A stretch of 64,000 nucleotides of DNA. It comes from Paraburkholderia saeva. GTDB taxonomy: Bacteria > Pseudomonadota > Gammaproteobacteria > Burkholderiales > Burkholderiaceae. This document shows, piece by piece, positions 41,365-49,921 of the stretch. Where the stretch lies: positions 186,001 through 250,000 of the forward strand of contig NZ_CAJQZC010000005.1 in the NCBI RefSeq assembly GCF_907164555.1, given 5' to 3'. The translations under genes and the position numbers were made by a program. The number at the start of each line of letters is the position of its first letter. Within the stretch, counting starts at the first letter, position 1. The notes beneath the pieces were generated by a model that was given only the letters and a program-made list of their open reading frames with translations, did not search any database and was not told the origin of the DNA.

Positions 41365-41829
41365 ATGGTCAAAGCGCAGGGCCGATTCGGCGCGCGGCAA
41401 TCCCGGCTGTTCTCCATCACATTTGCAATGGTGGGCGGCGGCATTTCCAGCTACGTGAATTTCGCCGATGGTGTCTGGGCAGAATCGACCGCGCAGCCAC
41501 AGTGGATGCTTATTACGCACGTTGCTTCCGCGGTGGTTGGGTCGGTGCTGCTCTCACGCTTCATTTTTGGCGCCATGTCGGCGCTGTTCGAGGCACCGAC
41601 GAGCGCGGTCTACGCATCGGGCAAGCTCGCAAACGGAGTGGCGATACGTTACCGCGTCGACCAGAAGGAAACGTTCTTCTCGCTGACCCGCTTCCTGCAA
41701 ATACTTGGCTTCGTCCTGTGTGTCATGTTGCAAGGGGTAAGCGTCGCGGCCGAGTCGAACGCGGCCAGGTCATCGAAATCCGGTGCACCTTCGGTGGGTG
41801 CACATCCACACCGACAGTTTTCGACTTGA
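41365..41829 (+). CDS. Hypothetical protein, possibly a decayed gene
   Basis: 154-residue frame with two hydrophobic stretches (about 49-70 and 112-127) and a non-homologous-looking tail (AARSSKSGAPSVGAHPHRQFST). I do not recognise it. Just downstream, other frames become coding-like (ERGQVIEIRCTFGG in one, VFIEYARSESTLLLIYPVAELLRNAIRG in another, ending at 41968), suggesting an ancestral gene broken by frameshifts. It may be spurious. Confidence 0.3.
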   Translation: MVKAQGRFGARQSRLFSITFAMVGGGISSYVNFADGVWAESTAQPQWMLITHVASAVVGSVLLSRFIFGAMSALFEAPTSAVYASGKLANGVAIRYRVDQKETFFSLTRFLQILGFVLCVMLQGVSVAAESNAARSSKSGAPSVGAHPHRQFST

Positions 41830-42230
41830 GAAGCTGCGGCGCCTTTTGGGTGACGCGCAAGTGTTTATCGAATACGCGCGCAGTGAATCGACGTTATTGC
41901 TGATTTATCCGGTCGCGGAGCTTTTAAGGAATGCGATTAGAGGCAGAAGCGAAGCGAGCGATCGATAACCCGCGAGAGTCGGCGCGTGTGGCGCGTCGTC
42001 GCAAAGTTGCGCAGTTTCGGATCGTCTTCGTACGCGTCATTGACTGATCAGCGTTCAGGCGCTCACGATGCTCGACCTCGTTCGTGCACCGGCTGAAGGG
42101 TGAGTTGATCCGTCGTCTTCGAACCCCGCAGTCGGGCCGTTGTTGTTGAAGTAGGTGACAGGCTGGCGGCGCGCGGCGCCATATTTTCAACGCGCGCATC
42201 TGCGCGAAATCGAGAAAAGCGCGACGCTGG

Positions 42231-42260
42231 AAAAAAGAAGGCACGGCATAAAGCCGTGCC
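42231..42260 (-). terminator. Rho-independent terminator, minus strand
   Basis: Perfect 8-bp stem GGCACGGC / GCCGTGCC with a 5-nt loop, followed on the minus strand by TTCTTTTTT. The only minus-strand candidate upstream of it is the very short ORF at 42448-42534. Confidence 0.75.
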
Positions 42261-42447
42261 CGCGACAGAAAAAGGACAGACAGGGGATGGAGGCGTTGCC
42301 CTTCGTTCGCAAAAATGGCGTGCCCAGGAGGAGGCCCGCCGTTCGATAACCCATGGGCCCCGCGCATCAAGGCAACGGGGCAGGCAAAGCGAAGGTTACC
42401 GTGCATCGCAGCACGGATATAGACACGTGGGCAGAAAACACTGCTCG

Positions 42448-42534
42448 TCAATGGCGAACAATGAGACGCGCCTCGTTGATGGTGAGCGCCTTGTGGACGT
42501 GATCAGGTGTCACCGATACACCAGCACTCGCCAT
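42448..42534 (-). CDS. Possible 28-residue small protein
   Basis: ATG with AAGGA about ten bases upstream, reading MASAGVSVTPDHVHKALTIN and ending EARLIVRH. The codons look host-like and a strong terminator follows about 190 bp downstream on the same strand. The length is too short to be sure; it could be the visible end of a decayed frame or a chance ORF. Confidence 0.25.
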   Translation of the reverse strand: MASAGVSVTPDHVHKALTINEARLIVRH

Positions 42535-42686
42535 GACGAAGTCCTTCGTCGTGTCGAGTTCATTCCGGTACGCGCTGCACGACCGTATCGACGAATGGAG
42601 GACGACGTGGACCACTTTCCATTGATAACATCCTTCGCACGTGCAGTCGAAACTGCTCCTCGCTACTGATCCCGGATGGTTGCTCG

Positions 42687-43061
42687 ATGTTTCGCCGTTC
42701 CCCCACGCCGTATCGTCGCCAGTTCCTTCATCTGTTCGCAACGTTTGTCGTCGCGTTGCCGATCCATGAGGCGTATGCGGCGAGTTTCGACTGCGCACAG
42801 GCGAAGCAGCCTGACGAACGCGCGATCTGTGCGTCGCGCCAGTTGAGCGAGATGGATGTGGAAATGGCGGTGCGTTTCGGCACGCTGACGGGGCTCGTCG
42901 CGATGGGCACGCGCAGCGACATGCAGGACGAGCAGCGCGCATGGCTGCATGCACGCGCGGCTTGCCGGGTCGACGAGCGCTGTCTTCGCACGTCATACAC
43001 GCAGCGCATTGACACGCTGAAACGCGAGTATGAACAGCTGAAAAGCCGCGGCCCGTTTTAG
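42687..43061 (+). CDS. LprI/DUF1311-like exported protein
   Basis: 124 residues. A signal peptide (about 1-31, ending AYA-AS) is followed by SFDCAQAKQPDERAICASRQLSEMD, a DEQRAWLHARAACRVDERCLRTSY block and a terminal helix. Four cysteines at the family positions suggest two disulphides. This is the LprI N-terminal (DUF1311) pattern; some members bind and inhibit lysozyme, others have no known role. It is periplasmic by inference. It converges with crcB. Confidence 0.8.
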   Translation: MFRRSPTPYRRQFLHLFATFVVALPIHEAYAASFDCAQAKQPDERAICASRQLSEMDVEMAVRFGTLTGLVAMGTRSDMQDEQRAWLHARAACRVDERCLRTSYTQRIDTLKREYEQLKSRGPF

Positions 43062-43113
43062 CGCGAACACACGGGCGTGCCACAGGACAACGCTTTCAAA
43101 GGCGTTGCCGGAC

Positions 43114-43494
43114 TTACCGGGTAATGAGCGCGACAGTCCCGATACCCAGCAGCGTCATCGCAAGCGAACTGCCGACGTGAACCGCAATTTCGGCGACAGC
43201 CCAGCCGGGGCGGCCCTGCTGCAGATGGCTGACGACTTCGGCGGAAAACGTTGAGAACGTCGACAGCCCGCCCATCAGGCCCGTGATCACGAAGAGCCGC
43301 CATTCGGGCGCGAGGCCCGGATATCGCGCAAATCCTGCAACGGCTACGCCGATCACATACCCGGCGATGATGTTCGACGCGAGCGTGCCGAGCGGCAACT
43401 CAGGCAGCAAGGTATTGAGCCGCAGACCGAGAAACCAGCGAAGCAGTGAGCCGAGTGCGCCGCCGAGGCCGACGGCAAGAATGGAGAGGTACAT
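43114..43494 (-). CDS. crcB: Fluoride channel CrcB/Fluc
   Basis: A 126-residue four-helix fluoride exporter that works as a dual-topology dimer in the inner membrane. Family signatures are [28 protein letters not shown] (conserved Asn) and [16 protein letters not shown] (the Phe-box region). The start at 43494 gives [12 protein letters not shown] as usual for the family. A fluoride riboswitch lies in its leader, so induction by fluoride is expected. A DUF190 gene lies across the divergent promoter. Confidence 0.95.
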   Translation of the reverse strand: MYLSILAVGLGGALGSLLRWFLGLRLNTLLPELPLGTLASNIIAGYVIGVAVAGFARYPGLAPEWRLFVITGLMGGLSTFSTFSAEVVSHLQQGRPGWAVAEIAVHVGSSLAMTLLGIGTVALITR

Positions 43495-43535
43495 TGTTTT
43501 TAGAGATCCAGGCGGGTCGATAAACCGGGGCGTGT

Positions 43536-43559
43536 GCGGGCAGACATGGCGCTGCCCGC
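43536..43559 (-). other. Leader hairpin between riboswitch and crcB
   Basis: Perfect 8-bp stem GCGGGCAG / CTGCCCGC with an 8-nt loop, located between the aptamer and the crcB start. It has no U tract, so it may belong to a translational or Rho-dependent expression platform. Confidence 0.5.
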
Positions 43560-43573
43560 CGGTTTCCCGGATG

Positions 43574-43638
43574 AGGGCAGGCATCATCAGCCACAGGGGC
43601 GGTTTAAGGACAACGGAGAATGCCATCTCCGGCCCGCA
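43574..43638 (-). ncRNA. Fluoride riboswitch (crcB motif)
   Basis: Read on the minus strand the leader has the crcB-motif landmarks in order: GGAGATGGCATTCTCC, then AAACCGCC, then GCTGATGATGCCTGCC. These match the known aptamer (for example that of Pseudomonas syringae, from memory) in its conserved positions, including the pseudoknot-forming segments. It starts about 140 nt upstream of the crcB ATG. Confidence 0.9.
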
Positions 43639-43804
43639 GTCTATCACCGGGACGCCCTCCCAGCGAGCCGCGACGGGCTTCACGCGGATCGGCACGGTGA
43701 CGCGGGCGGTGTGAACTAGAATGAAACGAAGGCCGCCGGCGCTGCGATCTTTTTCCGGTACGCGCGCCCGCCGTCGCACTATCGCCCCTCGCCGGAGACA
43801 ACTC

Positions 43805-44185
43805 ATGAAGGGCTACCAACTCACGTTCTACACCGAGCAAAGCCGGCGGCACGGCCGGCAATCCGTGGTTGACTGGCTGCTTGGGAAGGCAAAGCACGCC
43901 GGCATTCAGGGCGCGACTGTCATCGCCGCCGCCGAGGGCGTCAGCCACGCGGGCGTGCACCACGCCGCACGCTTTTTCGAGCTCACCGACCAGCCGTTGC
44001 AGATCATCTTCGCGGTGACGGAAATCGAGTCGGAACTCATGCTGGATGCCGTTCGCCGCGAAAACATCCATGTGTTCTACACGCGCTGCCCAATCGAGTT
44101 CGGCCTGCTCGGCGGCGAGCAGCCGGCGCCGCGCCGGATGAGACTGTCGTCGTTCTTTCATCGCGTGCACCGGCCGGCGCATTGA
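43805..44185 (+). CDS. DUF190 family protein
   Basis: 126 residues beginning [26 protein letters not shown], with [19 protein letters not shown] and [17 protein letters not shown]-like blocks: the DUF190 alpha/beta fold, related in shape to PII-type proteins. DUF190 genes often accompany crcB, sometimes in the same operon; here the gene is divergent, about 310 bp from crcB. A role in fluoride resistance is likely by association; the mechanism is unknown. Confidence 0.88.
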   Translation: MKGYQLTFYTEQSRRHGRQSVVDWLLGKAKHAGIQGATVIAAAEGVSHAGVHHAARFFELTDQPLQIIFAVTEIESELMLDAVRRENIHVFYTRCPIEFGLLGGEQPAPRRMRLSSFFHRVHRPAH

Positions 44186-44224
44186 CGTGCGCGCGCCGCG
44201 CCGGGTCCGGCAGCCGGTCCGGGT

Positions 44225-45427
44225 TCAGCCAACGGCCTCGCGTTCCGGCGTCGACGTGATCCGGTGAATGGACAGGTCGGCGCCGTTGAATTCGTCTTCC
44301 TGTTCGAGGCGCAAGCCAACCGTCGCGCGGATCACGCCGTAGACGAGCGTGCCGCCAAGCGAAGCCACCACAACGCCACCTACCGTGCCGACGAGCTGCG
44401 CGCCAAACGATACGCCGCCGAGGCCGCCGAGCGCATGCAGCCCGAAAATACCCGCCGCGATGCCGCCCCACGCGCCGCACAGGCCGTGCAGCGGCCACAC
44501 GCCGAGTACATCGTCGATCTTCCAGCGATTCTGCACACACGTGAACATATGGACGAAGAGCGCGCCCGCGATGCCGCCCGTCACGAGCGCACCGAGCGGG
44601 TGCATCACGTCGGAGCCGGCGCATACGGCGACGAGCCCGGCGAGCGGGCCGTTATACGTGAAACCCGGGTCGTTGCGGCCGGCGAGCCAGGCCGTCAGCG
44701 TGCCGCCGACCATCGCCATCAGCGAATTGACGGCGACGAGGCCGCTGATCTTGTCGATGGTCTGGGCGCTCATCACGTTAAAGCCGAACCAGCCGACCGC
44801 CAGTACCCATGCGCCCAGTGCGAGAAACGGAATATTCGACGGCGGATGAGCGGCGATGCGGCCGTCGCGGTGATAGCGTCCGTGGCGCGCGCCGAGCAGC
44901 AGCACGGCGGGCAGCGCGACCCAGCCGCCGAACGCATGCACTACCACCGAGCCCGCAAAATCGTGGAACGGCGCGCCGAACGTTGCGGCGATCCAGTTCT
45001 GGATACCGAACCGCCCGTTCCACACGATGCCCTCGAAAAACGGATAGACGAAGCCGACCAGCACGAACGTCGCAAAGAGCTGCGGGTTGAATTTCGAGCG
45101 TTCCGCGATGCCGCCGGACACGATCGCGGGGATGGCCGCCGCGAACGTCAGCAGAAAGAAGAAGCGCACGAGCGCATAACCGTTGTGGGCCGCGAGGACA
45201 TCCGCGGGATCGAAGAATTGCACGCCGTACGCGATCGTGTAGCCGATAAAGAAATAGGCGATCGTCGACACCGAAAAATCGACGAGGATTTTCACGAGCG
45301 CGTTGACCTGATTCTTCTTGCGCACCGTGCCGAGTTCGAGAAATGCAAAACCCGCGTGCATCGCGAGCACCATCGCGGCGCCGATCAGCAGAAACAGTGT
45401 GTCGGTGCCAGTTTTCAAGCTTTCCAT
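44225..45427 (-). CDS. amt: Ammonium transporter, Amt/MEP/Rh family
   Basis: A 400-residue inner-membrane ammonium channel with about eleven hydrophobic spans. Conserved blocks are FAFLELGTVRKKNQVNALVKI, HDFAGSVVVHAFGGWVALPAVLLLGAR (first pore histidine) and SDVMHPLGALVTGGIAGALFV. The C-terminal cytoplasmic tail is ELEQEDEFNGADL-like, where PII proteins would act. No glnK is adjacent, unlike the usual glnK-amtB pairing, so this may be a second amt copy. Its stop lies 39 bp from the DUF190 stop. Confidence 0.93.
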   Translation of the reverse strand: MESLKTGTDTLFLLIGAAMVLAMHAGFAFLELGTVRKKNQVNALVKILVDFSVSTIAYFFIGYTIAYGVQFFDPADVLAAHNGYALVRFFFLLTFAAAIPAIVSGGIAERSKFNPQLFATFVLVGFVYPFFEGIVWNGRFGIQNWIAATFGAPFHDFAGSVVVHAFGGWVALPAVLLLGARHGRYHRDGRIAAHPPSNIPFLALGAWVLAVGWFGFNVMSAQTIDKISGLVAVNSLMAMVGGTLTAWLAGRNDPGFTYNGPLAGLVAVCAGSDVMHPLGALVTGGIAGALFVHMFTCVQNRWKIDDVLGVWPLHGLCGAWGGIAAGIFGLHALGGLGGVSFGAQLVGTVGGVVVASLGGTLVYGVIRATVGLRLEQEDEFNGADLSIHRITSTPEREAVG

Positions 45428-45834
45428 CCGTAAGTCCCGCTTTGCGCAAAAAACGGGCACGGAACGCAAGAAATGGGCCAAAGAAGGGCCTGAGATTGAC
45501 GATTGCGGTGCATATGCGCACCAGCATGGTTTTCAAGGCCTGTCGCACTCGCCTCCCATTGTCTCGGTGAGGTAGCAAGCGTGCACCTGATATGTGCCTT
45601 TTCCTCGGAAGCGGGCGCGGCATGTCTCAATTCGGGGCGATATTTTCGATTCTGTTTACGGCTTTATTCAATTTGCTAACGACTGCCATCACGCACGCCC
45701 ATGACGCCAAAACGCCGAAGCGGAACGTGCGCCCCGGCGGGGTTGTGATGGTGCCTTTGTCATCCGGTACAAACGCCGACATAATGGCCGTCCCGGTGCG
45801 GCGTCCGCTGCGCCCGGCCCTTCCTTTCGCGCGC
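45428..45834. other. Divergent spacer between amt and histidine kinase
   Basis: About 400 bp that should hold both promoters. A sigma-54 -24/-12 site would be plausible for amt; I found only a near match with wrong spacing. Alternative in-frame kinase starts lie at 45784 and upstream. No other gene is seen. Confidence 0.4.
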
Positions 45835-47466
45835 ATGAGACTGACCACCAAAGGCTTGCTGCTGATTGCGATTCCGGCGCTGTTCGAACTGGCGCTGCTC
45901 GCGGGCGTCGTCGAGGCGCAGGCTGACGCGGCCGACGCCGAGCGCTGGGCGCTGCACAGCCAGGATGTGCTGCGCCAGACCACCGCGATACTCGAGCCCG
46001 TGCAGTTCGAATCGGTGCGCCTGCGCGGTTCGGCCGTCGCCGGCGACGCCGGCGCGGCCACGCCGATCGCAATGTGGATGGACATCGACCGGCGCATCGA
46101 CATGCTGGTCGACCTCGTGGCCGATAACCCGTCGCAGGTCGAACGCGCCGTGCAGATCCGCCAGGCAATCCAGGCGTACCGTCAGTGGTCGGACCGGATT
46201 CAGGACCTGCTGCGTTCCGGGCGCCGTGCCGATGTGCTCGATCGTTTTCGCGATCCTGGCGCCGAAGCCGTGCTTGAACAGGTTCGCAGTCAGATCGCCG
46301 CGTTCCAGCAGGAGGAGCGGCGGCTCGACATCGCACGCACGGCGGCCGCGGCGACGGCGCGTGAGCGTCAGCAGATCCTTATTCTCGCGGCGGTAGCCGG
46401 CTCGATCCTGTTCGTGGCGATCGCATTTGCGCTGCTCGCGCGTGGACTGCGGGGCCGGCTTGCTGCGTTGACCCGCAACGCAGAGCGTCTCGCGCAGAAC
46501 CAGCCGCTCGCGACACTCACCCCAGGCACCGACGAGATCGCGCGCCTCGATGCCGCGTTGCACGACACCAGCCGGCGGCTCCTCGACGCCGACCGCATGC
46601 AGGCGCGCTTCCAGTCGGATCTCGCGCGGCGCGCCGGCGAACTTGCCCGTATCAACGAAACGCTGCGCCAGCAGACGCAGGAAAACGAGATGTTCATCCA
46701 CAGCGTGTCGCACGATCTGCGCTCGCCGCTCGTCAACCTGCAGGGATTTTCAAAGGAGCTGATCCACGCGTGCGACGACCTGCGCGCGGCGGTGCATGTG
46801 TCGTCGCTGACCGAGGCGCAACGTGCCTACATCGAGCGTCTCATCGACGATGACATCAGTGAGGCGCTGCGTTACCTGCAGACAGCCGTGCTGCGTGCGT
46901 CGCACATCATCGACGCGCTGCTGCGGCTTTCGCGCGTGGGGCGCGTGGAGTACCGGCATCAGCACGTCGATGTCGACGACATCGTGCATCGTGTGATCGA
47001 TGCGATGCAGGTTTCCATCCGCGCGCGCGGCGCACACGTCGTGGTGCACGAACTGCCAACGGTCTGGGGCGACGCGACCGCGCTTGAACAGGTGTTCGGC
47101 AACCTGATCGGCAACGCAGTGAACTACCTGGACCCGGCGCGGCCAGGGCGCATCGAGATCGGCACGACGGCCGGGCCGCCGGGCGTGCATTCGCTGCGCA
47201 TTTTCTACGTGCGGGACAACGGGCTTGGCATTCCGGAGGTCGCGCTGCCGCGCCTGTTCGGCGCATTCCAGCGGCTGCACGGCAACGTCGCACCGGGCGA
47301 GGGAATTGGCCTCGCGCTCGTGCGACGGATGGTGGAGCGGCACGGCGGCCGCGTCTGGGCGGAATCAGCGGAGGGCGTCGGCACGACGTTTTATCTGTCG
47401 TTGCCGCAGGCGGAGCGTGTGACGCGCGATGTGCCGGAACGCGTCGCCAGTGAGGTGAAAACCTGA
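45835..47466 (+). CDS. Membrane-bound sensor histidine kinase
   Basis: 543 residues from the chosen ATG. Two membrane spans (about 7-24 and 182-205) flank a helical periplasmic sensor of about 150 residues. A HAMP-like linker follows, then the dimerisation/phosphoacceptor domain with His in FIHSVSHDLRSPLVNLQGFSKEL and the ATPase domain with N box VFGNLIGNAVNYL, G1 box DNGLGIPE and G2 box GEGIGLALVRRMVERHGG. No response regulator gene is adjacent, so it is an orphan kinase here. Longer starts exist, but the first span then sits too far from the N-terminus. Confidence 0.88.
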   Translation: MRLTTKGLLLIAIPALFELALLAGVVEAQADAADAERWALHSQDVLRQTTAILEPVQFESVRLRGSAVAGDAGAATPIAMWMDIDRRIDMLVDLVADNPSQVERAVQIRQAIQAYRQWSDRIQDLLRSGRRADVLDRFRDPGAEAVLEQVRSQIAAFQQEERRLDIARTAAAATARERQQILILAAVAGSILFVAIAFALLARGLRGRLAALTRNAERLAQNQPLATLTPGTDEIARLDAALHDTSRRLLDADRMQARFQSDLARRAGELARINETLRQQTQENEMFIHSVSHDLRSPLVNLQGFSKELIHACDDLRAAVHVSSLTEAQRAYIERLIDDDISEALRYLQTAVLRASHIIDALLRLSRVGRVEYRHQHVDVDDIVHRVIDAMQVSIRARGAHVVVHELPTVWGDATALEQVFGNLIGNAVNYLDPARPGRIEIGTTAGPPGVHSLRIFYVRDNGLGIPEVALPRLFGAFQRLHGNVAPGEGIGLALVRRMVERHGGRVWAESAEGVGTTFYLSLPQAERVTRDVPERVASEVKT

Positions 47467-47475
47467 CGCGGCGGT

Positions 47476-47808
47476 TTAACGCCAGTGGGTTGCGAAAAGC
47501 TGGCGCGGTTTCAGGAGACGCGTGCCGCGCACGGACCAGTAACACGCCGCGATGGCCAGAACGAGCGCACAGGCGATGACGGTGTGCGGCGCGGGACGCA
47601 GACCGGCGATGTCGTCGAGCGAGAATACGCCGCGCTGAAGCAGCAGCAATGCCGACCACAGCGCGATGGCGGCCTGCACGAGCAGACGCGTTCCAGTAAG
47701 GCGCCGCACGCGGTTTTCCAGCGACCAGGTAGCGGGCGCGCGCGTGCAGAAAAAGGCGATTGTCAACAACGCGACCGCAAGGATAACGATCCAGTCTGTC
47801 AGTTCCAT
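47476..47808 (-). CDS. Small integral membrane protein, unknown function
   Basis: 110 residues with three hydrophobic segments (about 5-22, 44-60 and 76-92). I do not recognise the family. The start giving MELTDWIVILAVALL is chosen; another ATG lies seven codons upstream. It converges with the kinase gene with 9 bp between stops. Confidence 0.65.
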   Translation of the reverse strand: MELTDWIVILAVALLTIAFFCTRAPATWSLENRVRRLTGTRLLVQAAIALWSALLLLQRGVFSLDDIAGLRPAPHTVIACALVLAIAACYWSVRGTRLLKPRQLFATHWR

Positions 47809-47940
47809 CGAAGTGCTCTCAAAAGTCAACCGGCGACTATAGAAAAGCGCGTTCTTCGGAAAAATCAGACGGGTCTCAAATGGTGATGGGGGCGGAAAGG
47901 CGCGCGGGCTGCGCGATCCGCAGCCCGGCTCAAGGCGTTG

Positions 47941-48522
47941 TTACAGTTCGATGCGTGTGCCGAGCAGCACGAGGAACTGGCGGATCCATTCCGGATGCGC
48001 GGGCCATGCGGGCGCCGTCACGAACGGCGCGTCGGTGACAGCGGCGTCGATCGGGATGTCCGCGTAATCGGCGCCCGCCATCCTGACTTCGGCGGCGCAG
48101 GCCGGGTACGCCGAAATCCGCTTGCCGCGGATCACGTCGGCGGCGGCCAGCAGCTGGGCCGCATGGCAGATCGCCGCGACCGGTTTTTTCGCTTCGACGA
48201 ACTGGCGCACGACGTCAATGACCCGCTGGTTCATGCGCAGATACTCGGGCGCGCGGCCGCCGGCGATGGCGAGTGCGTCGTACTGGGCCGGATCGGCGTC
48301 GTCGAAGGTCGCGTTGAGCGCGAACTGGTGGCCAGGCTTTTCGGTGTACGTCTGGTCGCCTTCGAAATCGTGAATCGCGGTCTTGATCTTGTCGCCCGCT
48401 TTCTTGCCGGGGCACACGGCATCGACTGTATGGCCGACTGCCTGCAGTGCCTGGAACGGCACCATCGTTTCGTAATCCTCGGCGAAATCTCCGGTCAGAA
48501 ACAGGATCTTCTTCGCTGCCAT
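47941..48522 (-). CDS. DJ-1/PfpI family protein
   Basis: A 193-residue class-I glutamine-amidotransferase-like protein. It begins [23 protein letters not shown] with the conserved Glu, and the nucleophile elbow is [20 protein letters not shown] with the catalytic Cys followed by His, the DJ-1/PfpI/YhbO arrangement. Relatives act as chaperones, proteases or deglycases; which applies here is open. Start at 48522; an upstream ATG in the same frame adds ten unlikely residues. Confidence 0.9.
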   Translation of the reverse strand: MAAKKILFLTGDFAEDYETMVPFQALQAVGHTVDAVCPGKKAGDKIKTAIHDFEGDQTYTEKPGHQFALNATFDDADPAQYDALAIAGGRAPEYLRMNQRVIDVVRQFVEAKKPVAAICHAAQLLAAADVIRGKRISAYPACAAEVRMAGADYADIPIDAAVTDAPFVTAPAWPAHPEWIRQFLVLLGTRIEL

Positions 48523-48744
48523 CGCATGCCTCCAGGGGTGGGTGGAACACATCGAACGTTCACGCAGTCTACTCCAGAGTCCATGACGGAATCACGACCC
48601 GGCGGCGTGCCTGCCTCGTGCAATGTGCGCGGGATACGCGCAGGAAGCCGGATAAAGCGGGCATGTTACGGGCTGCAAGGCGGGCGGCGTATGATGACGA
48701 CGTTTTCAGCATTTCGAAGCCGCTCAACCCGGCTCACTTCCGTG

Positions 48745-49230
48745 ATGATCTCTTTTCGTGCCTCCCCCCTGATTCGCCGTACAGCGATGGCGCTCGCCCT
48801 GCTCGGTGCGCTCGCCGCATGCCAGAAGAACGATGCATCGGCGGGGCAGGTCGCCGGCAAGCTCGATGACGCCGCGCAGGTCGCGGGCCAGAAACTCGAC
48901 CAGGCAGCGAGCTACGTCGGCCAGCAGGTCGACGCAACGCGTGCCACCGCCGAGCAGAATCTCAGCTCCGCCGCTTCGACGCCCTCGGTCCAGATCGATC
49001 CTGCGGCACTCGCATCCTCGGCGCAGGCGAATCTCCAGAACGCCGCCAGTGCCACCAGTGCGGCGATCGATCACGCCGCCTCGATGACGGGCGAAGGTCT
49101 GCAGACCGCCGGGCACAAGCTCCAGCAATGGTCGAACCAGAGCACGGCTGCTTCGTCGTCTGCTTCCGCGTCGACCTCGACATCGACTGCGCCGGATTCG
49201 ACCGACGCCCAGAAGCAGATGGACAAGTGA
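48745..49230 (+). CDS. Putative lipoprotein with amphipathic repeats
   Basis: 161 residues. The signal peptide ends in the lipobox LAAC with Cys26. The mature chain is Ala/Gln/Ser/Thr-rich with heptad-like segments (AGKLDDAAQVAGQKLDQAASYVGQQVDATRATAEQNL), suggesting extended amphipathic helices, and a low-complexity Ser/Ala/Thr tail. Start chosen for signal-peptide geometry; an in-frame ATG pair at 48690 is the alternative. The function is unknown. Confidence 0.7.
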   Translation: MISFRASPLIRRTAMALALLGALAACQKNDASAGQVAGKLDDAAQVAGQKLDQAASYVGQQVDATRATAEQNLSSAASTPSVQIDPAALASSAQANLQNAASATSAAIDHAASMTGEGLQTAGHKLQQWSNQSTAASSSASASTSTSTAPDSTDAQKQMDK

Positions 49231-49266
49231 TCCGCCGGATTGCGGCGGTTTGACACTCGCATTAAA

Positions 49267-49285
49267 TGTAATTACCATGGTTACA
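49267..49285. promoter_or_regulatory. Rrf2-type operator O1: TGTAA-N9-TTACA
   Basis: Dyad TGTAA-N9-TTACA ending 24 bp before the regulator start. The same arm sequence and spacing recur before the oxidoreductase gene (49877-49895), indicating autoregulation plus target control by the Rrf2 protein. Confidence 0.7.
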
Positions 49286-49308
49286 CATCGTCACCGGAAG
49301 CAGTCGCT

Positions 49309-49764
49309 GTGAATATGAGTAGCCGGTTCGCCTTTGCTGTGCACGTGCTGGCGCTGCTGTCGCTTCAGGAAGGCGTGCCGCTGTCGTCGGAGATGATTGC
49401 GGGCAGCGTGAACACGAACCCGGTGCTGGTCCGCAGGCTGCTTTCGATGCTGGCCGAAGCCGGGCTCACCACGTCACAACTGGGTGCGGGTGGCGGGGCC
49501 CTGCTGGCGCGCGCGCCCGGGGACATCACGCTGCTGGAGGTCTATCGCGCGGTGGACGATGCGCAACTCTTCGGGCTTCACCGCGAAGAGCCGAACCCGG
49601 CCTGCATGGTCGGGCGCAACATTCAGGTGGTGCTGCGCGGCATCATCGACGACGCGCAGCGGGCGATGGAAAGCGCGCTCGCGGCACGCACGCTCGCGGA
49701 TGCGACGGCCGACGTCGAGCGGGCAGAGCGACAGCGGGCGCGCAAAAAACGCGCGCACGGCTGA
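49309..49764 (+). CDS. Rrf2 family regulator (YwnA-like)
   Basis: About 151 residues: winged helix at about 1-75 (SSRFAFAVHVLALLSLQEGVPLSSEMIAGSVNTNPVLVRRLLSMLAEAGLTTSQLGAGGGALLARAPGDITLLEVY in pieces). It has only one Cys in the region where IscR and NsrR have three, so it probably lacks an Fe-S cluster and resembles the YwnA subgroup. GTG at 49309 has GGAAG at normal spacing; an ATG two codons later is the alternative. Paired with an NAD(P)-binding protein as in ywnA/ywnB of Bacillus. Confidence 0.85.
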   Translation: MNMSSRFAFAVHVLALLSLQEGVPLSSEMIAGSVNTNPVLVRRLLSMLAEAGLTTSQLGAGGGALLARAPGDITLLEVYRAVDDAQLFGLHREEPNPACMVGRNIQVVLRGIIDDAQRAMESALAARTLADATADVERAERQRARKKRAHG

Positions 49765-49844
49765 ACGATTCGAAAACAGGTCTGCCGGGCGCAACGCGCC
49801 ATGAGGCGGGACGAAAGAGGACAAAGCTGGACGAAGATTCACAC

Positions 49845-49866
49845 GGGGGCGAAGCCCCTCTTTTTT
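49845..49866 (+). terminator. Rho-independent terminator after the Rrf2 gene
   Basis: 5-bp stem GGGGC / GCCCC with a GAA loop followed by TCTTTTTT. It separates the regulator transcript from the oxidoreductase gene. Confidence 0.75.
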
Positions 49867-49876
49867 GCTCGATATA

Positions 49877-49895
49877 TGTAATCGACGTAGTTACA
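49877..49895. promoter_or_regulatory. Rrf2-type operator O2: TGTAA-N9-TTACA
   Basis: Second copy of the dyad, extended to ATGTAA-N9-TTACAT, ending 26 bp before the oxidoreductase start. Likely occludes the promoter when bound. Confidence 0.7.
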
Positions 49896-49921
49896 TTTAA
49901 ACACTTCACGGGAGCATCACG

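Larger units (their letters stand above)
41969..42686. other. Poorly coding stretch
   Basis: About 720 bp without a recognised gene. It includes a minus-strand terminator-like hairpin (42231-42260) and a possible 28-residue minus-strand ORF (42448-42534), listed separately. The other open frames are Arg/Cys-rich and unconvincing. Confidence 0.4.

Noticed and set aside
45428-45600. Sigma-54 promoter before amt
   Set aside because: The best GG/GC match has spacing one base too short, so it was not annotated.
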